A stretch of DNA of 64,000 nt from Eucalyptus grandis (lineage: Eukaryota; Streptophyta; Magnoliopsida; Myrtales; Myrtaceae): contig NC_052615.1 in assembly GCF_016545825.1 (NCBI RefSeq), forward strand, positions 18,220,520 to 18,284,519. The letters are read 5' to 3'. Under the pieces are notes generated by a model. It worked only from the letters and a program-made list of their open reading frames with translations. It did no database searches and had not been told where the DNA came from. Made by a program: the position numbers and the translations under genes. This document shows, piece by piece, positions 24,439-35,604 of the stretch; within the stretch, counting starts at the first letter, position 1; each line of letters starts with the position of its first letter.

Positions 24439-24801
24439 ATGAGACCTCAAATCCTCCTCCTAACCGTCTTCCTCGCCGTCCTCCCTCTCTTGGCCATCCC
24501 TGCCATCGGCCGAGGTTTCCCCGACGGAGCGAGGGAGCCGATCAAGGACGTGCAAGATGTGCACGTCCGAAGGGCCGCCCAGCTCGCGGTACTCTAGTTC
24601 AACAAGAAGAATGACACCTACCTGATTTTCAAAGACGTCGCGAGAGGGAAGATTCAGTACCCCGATTTGAACAACGTCTAGTATCGCCTGCATCTCGTCA
24701 CGGACCAGCCGTAGTCGCCGTGTGACAAGTCCACGGTTCAGGTGTGCTTCTGGCTCCACGTCCCCTTGAAGCTTTTGTCCTTTGAAGGCGAGGCTTGCTA
24801 A
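24439..24801 (+). pseudogene. cystatin-like gene d with three in-frame stops
   Basis: The frame is the right length for the family (121 codons) and keeps the ATG and signal peptide (MRPQILLLTVFLAVLPLLAI). It then shows REPIKDVQDVHVRRAAQLAV, but TAG codons fall at 24595-24597 (before FNKK), after NNV, and after TDQP. The two family cysteines are still encoded (SPCDK and GEAC at the end). No frameshift is needed to read the family to its stop at 24799-24801, so the gene decayed by point mutation. It is the partner of pseudogene a in the cassette duplication. Confidence 0.9.
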
Positions 24802-24885
24802 GTTTGATACAAAGAAATCGATGTGAAGAAGCTATTTTAGCTTGCTAAGTTTGATACAAAGAAATTAATGTGAAGAGGCTATTTT

Positions 24886-24960
<75 letters not shown>
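24793..24960. repeat. 47-bp tandem duplication followed by a long TC microsatellite
   Basis: The stretch that includes the stop codon of pseudogene d, starting CTTGCTAAGTTTGATAC, is repeated directly at about 24793-24839 and 24840-24886 with a few differences. It is followed by about 36 TC repeats to 24960. Confidence 0.85.
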
Positions 24961-24963
<3 letters not shown>

Positions 24964-26248
24964 AAAAGTCGCAATTCGATGTGAAGTCATAAAATCGCCA
25001 TGGTTGGTTGAGACTTAACACGAAAAGTTTCATTTCGATTTCACTTGGAGTGATCATTAGGGTTGGTTGAGAATCGAACAAGAAATAAGAGCTGTAATTC
25101 AATATGATGAGAAAATATTAGATAGTGCTGGAGGAGTCACCACAACTCTACACAAGTCCATTCCACAAGCAGCATGTGTCACTCGCGAGCCCGCGTTTCA
25201 GAAAACTAAACCCTTCTCTCTCCTTCATTTCTATCTCTTCTTCTCCATGTCTATCTTTTCTCTTTCCGTTTTTTTTTTTTTTTTTTTTTTTTTGCCATTT
25301 CTTTCCTTCAGCCAGCCACAGATAAGGACCAATAAGCGTATTTCATCAAGCGTCTTTCATCAGATTTAGCAAGGACTCAACCCTTGCTGCTAGGGCAAGG
25401 GTCACCCTCATCAAATCTGGCAAGATTTAGGAGGCAACAACATCAATGAGGTGTCACGGTCCTCATCATCCACAAGCGAAGGGTCGTCAGATTTGGCGGG
25501 GGCTTGAATCTCGCGGCCAAGGCAAGGGCTAGCAAGAACTCGGGAGGCAACAACATCGGAGTGGCGGGGTACCTCAAGGATGCAGGGGCTGAGTGAGTGC
25601 TCAAGGTCGCGGATGATGAGGGGGCTTGGGCTTGTTCTTGGACCAAGGCCGGAGGCGGCGACGGCATGATTCGTTGGGTGGCAAAGAGGGCAAGACAGAG
25701 CTAATCGAGAGAGAGATGGAGAGAACACACAACATTGTTCGGTGTGATTTCGTCGGACAACAGAGGCAACGGATGAGGCGGATGCAAAGGCAACGGTGCA
25801 GTTTGTCAGACGACGAGCTTCATCATGAGTTGGAATGGTCGCGAGTGGGAGGGAGAAAGAGGGGAACAAATTTTTTGGGTTCAGATAACACATGACGTTC
25901 GGTGAACGAAGTAGTATTTTTATATTTGGGTACCCAAACTCTACCTAATATTTTCTCCGATGTGATCATGAAATCGCTGCAATTGGTTAGAACTCAAATT
26001 TTTCCCAATATGAAAATTTTCATTTCAATTTCACTCGAAGTAATTGTTTATCTCAAAAAAGTATACATCATCGTACAAATTTATAAGGTGACACCAATTT
26101 ATGTTTTGGCAGAATTTATTGTAAAAATAATGATATAGACCACCATATCAGCATTTATTGTGTCAAAATAGTGACGTGAATTGTCAGATTATTTTCCCAA
26201 GAGAGAGATATATGGCGTGGAGTCTTCCTAGGAGCCATGGTATATTTA
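24961..26248. other. non-coding flank after pseudogene d
   Basis: 24961-25110 aligns with the DNA after pseudogene a. 25430-25560 aligns with 11170-11310 and 25870-26248 with 11330-11750, so cassette order is kept. A poly-T run lies at 25270-25292. Open frames here are not conserved and are taken as chance. Confidence 0.65.
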
Positions 26249-26689
26249 GGGGGTGCATGATAAAAATTATTTCTGTTCCAGAAATGATTTTTCTATTCCA
26301 AACCAATTTCTGGAACATAAATTTGTTTGATAACGTTACTGAAATTTTCTATTTCTAGAATAGGTTTCTATTCCAGAAATAGAAATAGAGGAGAAATTAG
26401 AAATATAAATTTGCTACTTCTGATTTCTTCTAGAAATCAATTTCTGATTTCTCCCCTAACCCTAATTTCACTCGGTTCTCCCTCATACGTCTTTGCCTCC
26501 TCTTCTCTGCCTCCTCCTCCTCCGCCTCTTCTCTGCCTCCTCCTCCTCCTCCGCCTCTGCTCATCTCCTCGAGACATCGTCTCCTCTGGCTCTCCTCCGC
26601 CTCTGCTCATATCCTCGAGACATCGTCGCCTCCACCTCTCCTCCACCTCTCCTGCTCTGCTCCGTCTCACCAAAAGCTACCATCGCCTC

Positions 26690-27345
26690 GCGAGCTCAGC
26701 AACACCGCTCGCAAATCCGCCCATTCGCCTCATCCAGAAGCCCTCCACAGCAGACACCGGAGCCGCTCGAGTTCGTCCGACAAGGCCCACGACCGTGTAG
26801 TGCGAGCTCAACAACGCCGCTCGCGAATCCGCCCCTTCGCCGCTGCAGCGGACACCGAGCCGCTCGAGTTCGTCCGACGAGGCCCACGACCGTGGAGTCG
26901 AGCCTCACGCCGCTCATGAATCCGCCCCTTCGCCTCATCCGAAGCCCTCGCAGCAAACACCGGAGCCGCTCGAGTTCGTCCGACGAGGCCCACGACCATG
27001 GAGTGCGGCTAGCAACGCCGCTCGTGAATCCGCCCCTTCGCCTCATCCAGAAGCCCTCTGCAGCAGACACCGGAGCCGCTCGAGTTCGTCCGACGAGGCC
27101 CACGACCGTGGAGTGCGAGCTCAGCAACGCCGCTCGTGAATCCGCCCCTTCGCCTCATCTAGAAGCCCTCTACAGCAGACACCGGAGCCGCTCGAGTTCG
27201 TCCGACGAGGCCCACGACCGTGGAGTGCGAGCTCAGCAACGCCGCTCGCGAATCCGCCCCTTCGCCTCATCCAGAAGCCCTCTGCAGCAGACACCGGAGC
27301 CGCTCGAGTTCGTCCGACGAGGCCCACGACCGTGAAGTGCGCAAA
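26690..27345. repeat. GC-rich minisatellite of about 112 bp in the Harbinger leader
   Basis: The core CGCTCGAGTTCGTCCGAC occurs at 26764, 26861, 26967, 27077, 27189 and 27301. Spacings are 97, 106, 110, 112 and 112, so the last units are the most uniform. Because 112 is not a multiple of three, the same repeat is read in all frames, which produces the long proline- and arginine-rich open frames seen on both strands. These are not supported as genes. The end of the array with its following 60 bases is repeated at 29443-29563. Confidence 0.9.
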
Positions 27346-29931
27346 GAAGCAGAACTACCCTTCTCCTCCCTTCTCTGGTTCGTGCCGATTCCTCTTCTTT
27401 TTCTCTCTCTGTTGAGTGCTATGTTGCATTGCGCTTTGGTCGCGTCGAGTTTGAGGCGGGAGCGATGGGCCGAGACGCCGGATTCGGTGCCGCGATTCTG
27501 GATGATTGGGGTTGTTATCGGGAGACTTTAGGCGAAGGAGTGCTTCGTTGCTCCTTTTGGAAGCTTTCGAGCTCATGTGTTGCGAATCGCGCGCATGCGG
27601 TTCCTTCATTCTCTCGCTAGCCTTTTGGTTCAGGATTGTCCACCGCGTCGCCTCTGCTTTCGTCGGTAGCTCGTGGACTCTGCGCTCGTGTTTCGTGGTG
27701 TTTTGCTGCTTCGGAAGCTGAACCGAATAAACCTGAAACTTCGTGAATGATGAAGAGATAACTTTAGTGTCGCTCCGTGTTATTTGGTCTCGTGCAGCGA
27801 ATACTGATGCTCACAAAACTGTGGGAATGTGATTGCGTCGGCGTTGTTGTTTTGTTAAAATGAATGAAAATTTTGTGCTTAGTTGATCTTTGCAATGGTG
27901 CTGACGAATGGAAAGTGTGTCTAAAGAATTCTTAATCACGTTAATTTGATTATTTATATGTGCTACCTGCTTGTATTGGAAATCTGCACTTATCTAATCT
28001 TCTGCACTTTCCTTCTGAATCCTTGCAGTGTCTGCACTGAATCAATGCTTGAAAGTAACTCAAAATTATCCGTGTAAAGCAAAAATTGTTATAGCCCATT
28101 TGGACAATGATGCTTCTCAGCCTGTTCAGCAGTAGTTCAACACTATACTGTAATTGCATGGAATGTTTTACTTGATAAAATTACTTGTAAATGAAATTTT
28201 ATCATAAAAATTAGCAACTGCCCCTACATATCTTGGTTTGTTTTTTGCACCTTGACCTTTGTCTCTGAGAACCATGAGCCATTGTCATTGTGGGTAAACA
28301 CGTGGAACTTGAGCCTTCCTAGTTGAACTCCCTGTCCACTCGTTTCAAAGACATTAGGAAGCACGATCCACTTTTTGGAGCTACAGTGTTGCCCTTCTCT
28401 TGATACCCGATGTTGGATTAATTGCTTGTTATTGTTCTCGTCCTAGACATGTATTTTTTCGGAGTGCATTGCATGTCTCATCTTGACTGCCCTTCATGAC
28501 AGTGAGGGTATTATCTCGATACTTCCGAATTATTTATTCAGTTTCCATTGTTACTGTATTACAAAACTAGCAGGTTATACGAGACAGGGTGTTTTTACGG
28601 GTAGCTCTTCTTCGTGGAACATTTTGCACAATTTGGCGTACGGCAATTTTTTGTCTCAGGTTAGTGCCTTGGAAATTCTTTACATCTCATTTGTTGGCAG
28701 TTTTCAAGAACAGGAAAGATAAAAAGAGAGTTTCTTGACGGTGGCTTCAAAAAGTTAGCAGACTTGGAAATACTAAAATTTAGAAACTTTTACCTAATCA
28801 TATTGTAATTTTTTTTTAACACCTATTAAATAAATATCTTCTTAATTCTGCAGCAGCGAAGGACTTTCATTCAGATGGGGACTATTCTTATTGTTAATAA
28901 TATAATTGCTACTGCTATTATTCTCATTATTTTCATCATTGCTATTCTTTGTATTATACTAAAGCTGGATAGAGTCTTTAGTGATCTAGCTTTTAAGAGG
29001 ACTGAAAGAGATTATTTAGGATTCATATAGTTTGGTTTTTCTAGCCGTATAAGTGATTTTCCTTCAATTTAAAGGAAGCTTTCGATCGAAACTGAAGATG
29101 GGGATTTTGAGATCTGTATTATTAATTGTTTTCATTGGCTGAATGCTGTTTGTAAACCAATTACCTACGTAGTCCAATACTGGGATGATTATATTTGTAC
29201 TTGGCCTGAAGTTACAAATGTGGATTGGCAATCAAATTTTATTGGAGCCTGTGTTATCTACTTCCCTCCATCGATTGATGCTATGACCTGCTTTTGTTAG
29301 TCCACCACAGTTTGCTGCTTGGGTTCGATCTGATTGTATAAGCTTTCTTTTTGCCATAAGCTTTCTTTGTTGTAATATTTAATTCACATCAAATTGTGAC
29401 TGGTCTATGGGTATAATTCTAACCATCATATAAATGTCATTGCAGCAGACACTTGAGCCGCTCAAAATCGTCCGATGAGGCCCAGGACCGCGAAGTGCAC
29501 AAAGAAGCAAAACTACCCGTCTCCTCCCTTCTCTGGTTTGTGCCGATTCCTCTTCTTTTTGCATGAGTTCATGTGCTTTTTTGCATATGAATCTTAGGAT
29601 TGAAATTGGGTTTGCTGCATGTGGATATGAATAAGAGATTGGAGTTGGTTTTGCTACTCGTGGGTATGAATAAGAGATGGGTAGATTCGCCTGTCTTTGA
29701 ATTTTCTGTCAAATGCTGTCTCTGTTTCACTACTAGTTATTATGAACAAATAGATGGGGCATTGATTGGTGGGAATGGTTTTTTTTTTGCTTGTAATATA
29801 TGGTTGCTTGTAAAATTTTATATGAGGATTATTCTCTTTTTGCTTGATGTGATATCGACATCAAAGTCTACGCGCTTGAACTGGTATACCAATTGATATG
29901 GCTCATTTGATGCTCAAGTAGTTAAGGTTAA
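27346..29931. other. leader region of the Harbinger element
   Basis: No domain is recognised. The sequence looks like untranslated leader and intron DNA, possibly captured host sequence. 29443-29563 is a displaced copy of about 27285-27397 (the last minisatellite core plus AACTACCC and CTCCTCCCTTCTCTGG). It lies 370 bases before the first element gene. Confidence 0.5.
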
Positions 29932-30955
29932 ATGGCTTCCCACAAAGAGGTCTGTATGGCAAAGTGGACTAAGCCTTTGACCAATGAGCTTGTAAGCTTG
30001 TTGGTAACAAGAGGTAACAAAGGAAATCGCACCACTTCTACCTTCAACAAAACAGGATGGAATAACATACATGCCGAATTCAATAGCCGGATGGGACTCA
30101 ACTTTAGTATAATTCAGTTGAAGAACAGGGTCAACAAACTAAAGAAACAGTATAGTAGTTTCAAGAAACTTTTATCACAATCTAGATTTGGATGGGAAAA
30201 TATAAATAATAAGGTTGCTGTGGATGATCAAAGTGTGTGGGAGTCTCACATCAAGGTATCAATTTACCAATGTCATTTTGTTCATATTGTATTGCAAGCT
30301 TTGATTATATTGCTGACATCTGTCATTATTGTATAAATTACAGAATAATAGCAAATGGGTTAAATTCAAAAATGATGGGTTTCCTCAGTATCCTGATTTA
30401 TGTATCGTGTTTGGTGATACATATGCTACTGGGAACTATGCATTAGGAAATGCAGAAGAAGTGGTAGGATATGCTGAAGAAGTGGTAGTGTCCTCTGAGA
30501 GAGATGACAATGGTGGTGACAATGGTGATGGTGGTAGTGGTTATGCAGTATGTGATCCAGAGGAATTTGATGAATAGCGTTTTGATGAGGAGGCCTTCAT
30601 ACCTGATACGACTACTACCTCAAATCTTAAGAAACACAAGCATGATAGGACTCCAAATTCTAAGAGGAGGAGGAAGAGTACTAGATATGATGTTAGTGAC
30701 ACCTGCAAAGCCATTCAAGAAATGATTAAAACCAGGACGGCTCAATCAACAAGTGGCTCTGTGACCTCAGATGCCCCATCAATTGTAGACCCCTACTCCA
30801 CAGCAGTTGTGGTTGCCGTCTTAAATAGTATGCCTGATTTAGAGCAGAATATTTACAACAAAGCTGTAAACCAATCATGTCTTCATGCCAGTTGGAGAGA
30901 GGCTTTTATCACAATGCTACCTGAAAGGAGACATGGATTTCTTGAATCTCTTTAA
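29932..30955 (+). pseudogene. Harbinger ORF1: Myb/SANT-like DNA-binding protein, one in-frame stop
   Basis: Two exons are proposed, 29932-30255 and 30344-30955, with a GT-AG intron of 88 bases that keeps frame. The first 100 or so residues form a Myb/SANT-like trihelix domain (KWTKPLTNELVSLL, TGWNNIHAEF, IIQLKNRVNKLKKQYSSFKK), as in the accessory protein of plant PIF elements, which helps the transposase reach the nucleus and bind the ends. The second exon holds an acidic stretch (ERDDNGGDNGDGG), a basic KRRRKS patch and a C-terminal region ending RRHGFLESL. TAG at 30575-30577 interrupts the frame after EEFDE; the frame continues normally beyond it. Full length would be about 311 residues. 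Confidence 0.85.
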
Positions 30956-31111
30956 ACAGATGTTGAGTAGTATGCTATGGATTTATATATTTTGTTTAAT
31001 TTCACTCTATGACTTATGTATTTGAAATACTTTGGTTTTTTTATGATGCAATTATAAAAACTTTGTGGCTATTGTTGATTATTATTAGATTCTTTACTTA
31101 TATATTGTGTT

Positions 31112-31117
31112 TTATAT

Positions 31118-31168
<51 letters not shown>
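31112..31168. repeat. AT microsatellite and poly-T run
   Basis: An (AT)n run of about 30 bases is followed by about 18 T residues, immediately before the transposase ATG at 31190. Confidence 0.9.
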
Positions 31169-31189
31169 GCATGTGAAGGCATAGGTAAT

Positions 31190-32589
31190 ATGGAGGGGGA
31201 TGAAAGTAGCATGTGTAGTGATCAAATAGCAACAGGTGAATCGGTTGAACCAATCTTTGATGATTTTGATATCGATATTATGATAGCATGGTTGAGCATG
31301 GTTACGGTGGATATGTCTTTGCATTCGAGAGAACCTATTAGGGATGGCATATTGTCAGGACCCGAATGGATCATGGAGGTTCTTCAAGGACATTCAGATA
31401 GAATATATGAATCTTTTAGAATGGAGAGATACATTTTTCTCAATCTTTGTGATTTGATGAAGGCAAGAGGTTGGCTGAAAGATAGTCGATATATAAAGGT
31501 AGATGAACAAATTGGGATATTCTTATTTATGATTTGTCACAAGAACTCGAATAGAACTTTATGCGAGAGATTCCAACGTTCGGGACAAACTATTAGCAAA
31601 TACTTCACTATAGTGTTGCAAGCAGTTCTCAAACTTGCAAAAGAGATTATCGTACCGCCTTCCTTTGATGTGGTCCCAAATGAGATTCTTATGGATCCCA
31701 ACCATAAACTTCATTTCAAGGTAAGATTTTCATACATTCATTTACAATATTGGTTTCATTTTGTTGCTAATCTTATATAACACTAGTCTTTGATAAAACG
31801 ATAGGATTGTGTGGGCGCTATTGATGGTACTCATGTTCATGCTTCTATACATTTATCAAAGCAAATTCCATTTAGAGGCAGAAAAGGAGGTACCACTCAA
31901 AATGTGATGAGTGTATGTTCGTTTGATATGAAATTCACTTTTGTGTATGGTGGTTGGGAAGGATCTGCCAACGATTGCCGAGTGTTATCAGCAGCACTTG
32001 AGACTCCTCGCTTGGAATTTCCTCGACCTCCACTAGGTATTTTTACTTGTTCTAGAATTATCAATTTTCTTTAAGATTGTATTGTATTTACAAATCACTA
32101 CTAATATATGAATATTTTGTTATAGGCAAATACTATGTTGTAGATTCTGGTTATGCATCAATGCCGGGATTCTTAACTCCTTTTAGACGCGAACGGTATC
32201 ATCTAAATGAGTATAGAGGTAGAGCAAGACGACCAAGAACAGCAAGATAGTTGTTCAACTATAGGCATTCTTCACTAAGGAATGTCATTGAGAGATCATT
32301 TGCGGCATTAAAGAATCGCTTCTTTATTTTGAAACACATGCTTGCATTTGCAAGTCGAAAGCAAGCACATGTTGTAATTGCATGTTATGCTATCCATAAC
32401 TACATATGTGATCAAGATAGGAGGGACAGAAACTTTTCCTTATATGGAGATCCAGAGTACTCATGTGAACCTGTACAAGATGAGGTTGTAGGTGATACAT
32501 CGACCGAGGAGGAAATTGAGATGAATATGCTTAGAAAGAATATTGCCAATAAGATGGCAAGGGATCATAATATGCCGGAGATTCCATGA
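31190..32589 (+). pseudogene. Harbinger DDE transposase, one in-frame stop
   Basis: Three exons are proposed, 31190-31720, 31805-32036 and 32126-32589, joined by GT-AG introns that keep frame. The catalytic DDE layout is complete: AIDGTHVHA (first Asp), EGSANDCRVL (second Asp) and RNVIERSFAALKNRFF (Glu). Upstream, LCERFQRSGQTISKYF matches the helix-turn-helix region of this transposase family, and the gene ends with the usual ARDHNMPEIP-like tail. TAG at 32248-32250 comes between RRPRTAR and LFNYRHSSLRN, where the family usually has a charged residue. Length would be about 408 codons, normal for plant PIF transposases. The start is the first ATG after the AT/T run. Confidence 0.9.
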
Positions 32590-33412
32590 AATCGTGTTTT
32601 TACTTTTTGTAATGTATTTCTATTATTTTGTATTTGGGGATTTACAATCTTTGCTTTTGTATTGTGATAATGTATTTGATGATTCCTATCTCAATTCTTG
32701 TAATGTGATGTTCTACTTGATGATTTCCCTTATTTGTAATGGTCATTGTTACACTTCGTAAAATTCGCCGATTTTGTAAAATTTGCCGCAAATTATCCAA
32801 TACACTTCTTAGTGTTTCTTTCTAAAATGATTGCTCAATATCGTAAACCATGGCGGCGATCAACGTGACACACTAGCATGAAGGGGATTAGAATATGGTT
32901 GCCCCCCTTCATTCTACTAGAATTTTGGGAACCTTCTATCATGCTCAAGAGTAATGCATATTGATCTCTTTTTTCTCTTGTATGGAGACTATTGATAAGT
33001 ATATTGTTTGACCGTAATTACCTATCTACGTGGATGCTAAAGAATTTTGTGTGAAAATTTAGAAAATTTGATATAACATCTCGTACTTTGTATTTATTTT
33101 TTTTTGCAAAAAGGGGAGACTTTACTTTTAAAAAAAAATCATACTTTGTATTTGGGTCAATGATGTCATAAGCATATGAAATTTGTAAGAATGTACATCT
33201 CATTTGCTCAAAAAAAAGAAAATTTTGTTTTGAGAAATAGAAATTTTATTCAGAAATTTTATCAAACGAATTTCTATTTCTGAAACAGAAATTTTGTATT
33301 GTTATCAAACAGATTTTTTTCCTCAGAAACTCGTCCAGAAATAGAAATAGAAAAATTTATTTCTGTTCCAAAAACTATTTCTGGAACAGAAATGTTGTCA
33401 TGCGCCCCCTAA

Positions 33413-33888
33413 GTATCAGGGTAACAGTAGTTTATGGTTATGTCAACTACAGATGTTAGACTTTTTAACTAGAGCGCTATATTGAGTGGATTTTTAAAAA
33501 TTTCAAGGACTAGATTTCATAAAAGAGAAGTTTAGAGACAACTCTGAATTTTGAAAAAAGAAAAAGGTTAAAAGGACAACCTATCATATTGTTTTGCTCG
33601 AATTGGAATCGGCAATGGAATATTTTTCACCGAAAGTCCTTCTTCGATTTTTGTTAGAGAATACAGGGTCTGTAGTGACTTTGTGTTAAAATTGTCCTAC
33701 ATCGATTGTGGAATATGCTGGTAAACCGTTTATATATGTGAGGGAAAACCACGTCATTTGAGCTACTTTTTTGGGATGAGAGAATATATAAATATCTAAA
33801 AGTAGATATACTTTGGAATTTAATCAACGACACGAGTCTAAAATTTCATCCATTTTCTTGTACCATGTTAATACACTACGTACATCCA
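33413..33888. other. non-coding cassette flank resumed after the Harbinger element
   Basis: It aligns with 11755-12240, so the sequence interrupted by the transposon continues here. 33660-33770 repeats the TRIM-like promoter fragment also seen at 12010-12110. Confidence 0.75.
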
Positions 33889-34190
33889 ACAAAACGAAAT
33901 CAACTTCTAGTATAGGGTTGAAGATTCAAAATGAAATATAAGGTTGCAAACTTTGATAAAACATGAAAGATAACAGTCCTGAAAGGCAATTGTCAATCAA
34001 GGATTCTTTGGATTTTTTTTTCCATATTAGGACCCAAACAAAATCGACTTTCAATATAGGGTTGAACTTTCAAGATGAAATATAGGGTTGCAAACTTTGA
34101 CAAAACATGAAAGATAACAGTCCAGGAAGGCAATTGCCAATCAAGGAATCTTTGGATTTTTTTTTTCATATTAGGACCCAAAAAAAGGCC
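33889..34190 (+). promoter_or_regulatory. tandemly duplicated distal promoter of gene e
   Basis: A segment of about 144 bp that contains GGGTTGCAAAC-like, GATAACAGTCC and TATTAGGACCCAAA motifs occurs twice in a row before gene e and only once before gene b. Only the second copy is followed by the TATA box. The spacing was measured between the GGGTTGAA landmarks at 33915 and 34059. Confidence 0.8.
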
Positions 34191-34197
34191 TATAAAA
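34191..34197 (+). promoter_or_regulatory. TATA box of gene e
   Basis: TATAAAA lies 57 bases before the ATG, the same spacing as in gene b, followed by ACCAGCAAG. Confidence 0.7.
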
Positions 34198-34247
34198 ACC
34201 AGCAAGTCAAAAGGAAAAAACAAAAAAAGCATAGAGAAACAACGACA

Positions 34248-34592
34248 ATGAGACCTCAAATCCTGCTCCTCCTCCTCTTCCTCGCCATTCTCCCTCTCTC
34301 CGCCATCGCCGCCCGTGGCCAAGGGTGGAAGCAGATCGAGGATGTGGACGATCCGCGCATCAAATCGATGGGCGAATTCGCGGTTGCCGACTTCAACAGG
34401 AAGACCCACGCCGGCCTGATTTTCAAAGCTGTCCTAACAGTAACAGATGATGTCGTGGACAGCGAAAAAACCGGGTATCTCCTGCATCTCGCCGTGGAGG
34501 GGGATCCGCCGAGCTGCTTCGACACCGTCGTTCTGGAGTTCCGCTGGCTGGACCACTGGGAGGTTTTGTACTTTGACAGTAAGAGTTGCTAA
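34248..34592 (+). CDS. secreted cystatin-like protein e
   Basis: Intronless, 114 residues, duplicate of gene b. The signal peptide (1-22) and the helix motif MGEFAVADFNRKT are almost unchanged, while residues 67-76 read DDVVDSEKTG instead of EEAAGSEQST. All 20 codon differences from b before the C-terminus change the amino acid; none is silent. The changed stretch is the counterpart of the first hairpin (QxVxG loop) of cystatins, and a second cluster (86-108) surrounds the HWEV loop. Both family cysteines are kept (90 and the last residue, 114). The stop comes two codons earlier than in b. The protein may bind a different target from b; that is inference. Confidence 0.85.
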   Translation: MRPQILLLLLFLAILPLSAIAARGQGWKQIEDVDDPRIKSMGEFAVADFNRKTHAGLIFKAVLTVTDDVVDSEKTGYLLHLAVEGDPPSCFDTVVLEFRWLDHWEVLYFDSKSC

Positions 34593-35604
34593 GGTTGACA
34601 CCATGAATTCGATATTGATTCCGCTCGGAGTAGTTGTTATGGTTGGTCGAGAATCGAACAAGAAATAAATAATAAAAGAAAGTAGATGTGATCTCCTAAA
34701 ATTGCTAAGGTTGGCAGAGGATCGAATGTTTCCGGTACGAAAAGATGTTTATTTCAATTTCGCTTTGAGTAATCCTTTTATCTTGAAATGTTTTATATCA
34801 TCGTACGACTTCGTAAACGTAATATCGATCTATGTTTTGGGAGAATTTATTGTAATCATTGAATCTTTTAAAATCTGCGCATGGTCATTCGATTAAATAG
34901 ATCGTCTCGTCTCGTGCATTTTTATTAACGTGGACTGCCACGTCAACGTTTATAGGGTCAAAATAATGACATGGACTGTAGCATTTTTTTTTCTCGTAAG
35001 TCAACAAATTTTTGCTCCTTTATTTATTTCTCCTTTCCTATTAGGTGAAAATAATGAGATATATACAATCGCCACGTCAAATATACCGTCAAGTTAACCA
35101 TAATTTACGTTGACCATAGTTTACGGTGACGTAATCTCGTAATCTAAATGTGTTTAGAAATTTTAATTGGAGGGCTACGTTAGTGGATTTTTAAAAGTAT
35201 CAACAACCACATTGCACAAGATAAAAATTTAGAGATTGCTTTGAACTTTGAAAGAAAGTCAAAGGAGGACATGTGTTATCACCTCTTTATTTATACATCT
35301 CTGGTGGAATCGCATTAGTCTCCCACAACGCTATAAATCTTTTTTTCTTCCTCTCTTTAGGTGAAAATAATTAAAGAGAGAATTATGGTTACGTCAGCTA
35401 AAGGTGTTAGAAATTTTAACTGGAGGACTATATTGAGTAGATTTTTAAAAATAACAAGAATTAGATTGCAAAAAAGAAAAGTTTTGAGGCTACTTTGAAT
35501 TTTGAAAGAAAGAGAGTTAAAGGACAACACATCATATTCTGTCACAAATTGAGGTGTAAATGACACGAAGAGAAGAAGAAAAATTGGGGAAAACTGTGCT
35601 CTTC
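34593..35604. other. non-coding flank between gene e and the LTR remnant
   Basis: It aligns with 12808-13766 after gene b at about 95 percent by eye. No gene is seen. Confidence 0.75.

Larger units (their letters stand above)
26249..33409 (+). mobile_element. PIF/Harbinger DNA transposon, 7.16 kb, nearly intact
   Basis: The element has inverted ends: the left reads GGGGGTGCATGATAAAA and the reverse complement of the right reads GGGGGCGCATGACAACA, with TTTCTGTTCCAGAAAT further in on both. It is flanked by TTA (26246-26248) and TAA (33410-33412), the three-base target class of PIF/Harbinger with one apparent mutation. The paralogous site at 11741-11760 has no insertion and reads straight through. 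It carries the two expected genes, a Myb/SANT-like DNA-binding protein and a DDE transposase, both on the plus strand and each broken by a single TAG. The first 3.6 kb is a long leader-like region with a GC-rich minisatellite. Confidence 0.93.

Noticed and set aside
25411..25893. 160-codon minus-strand open frame
   Set aside because: The aligned stretches at 11170-11310 and 5280-5520 do not keep it open and no domain is seen.
26493..27335. 280-codon proline/arginine-rich open frame, with large frames on the opposite strand
   Set aside because: It is produced by a 112-bp minisatellite that is not a multiple of three, so every frame is open by chance; it has no ATG-led conserved domain.
31720..31810. 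transposase ending at about 31780 as a short protein
   Set aside because: The apparent stop lies in a GT-AG intron; splicing joins HKLHFK to DCVGAIDGTH in frame, as the family requires.
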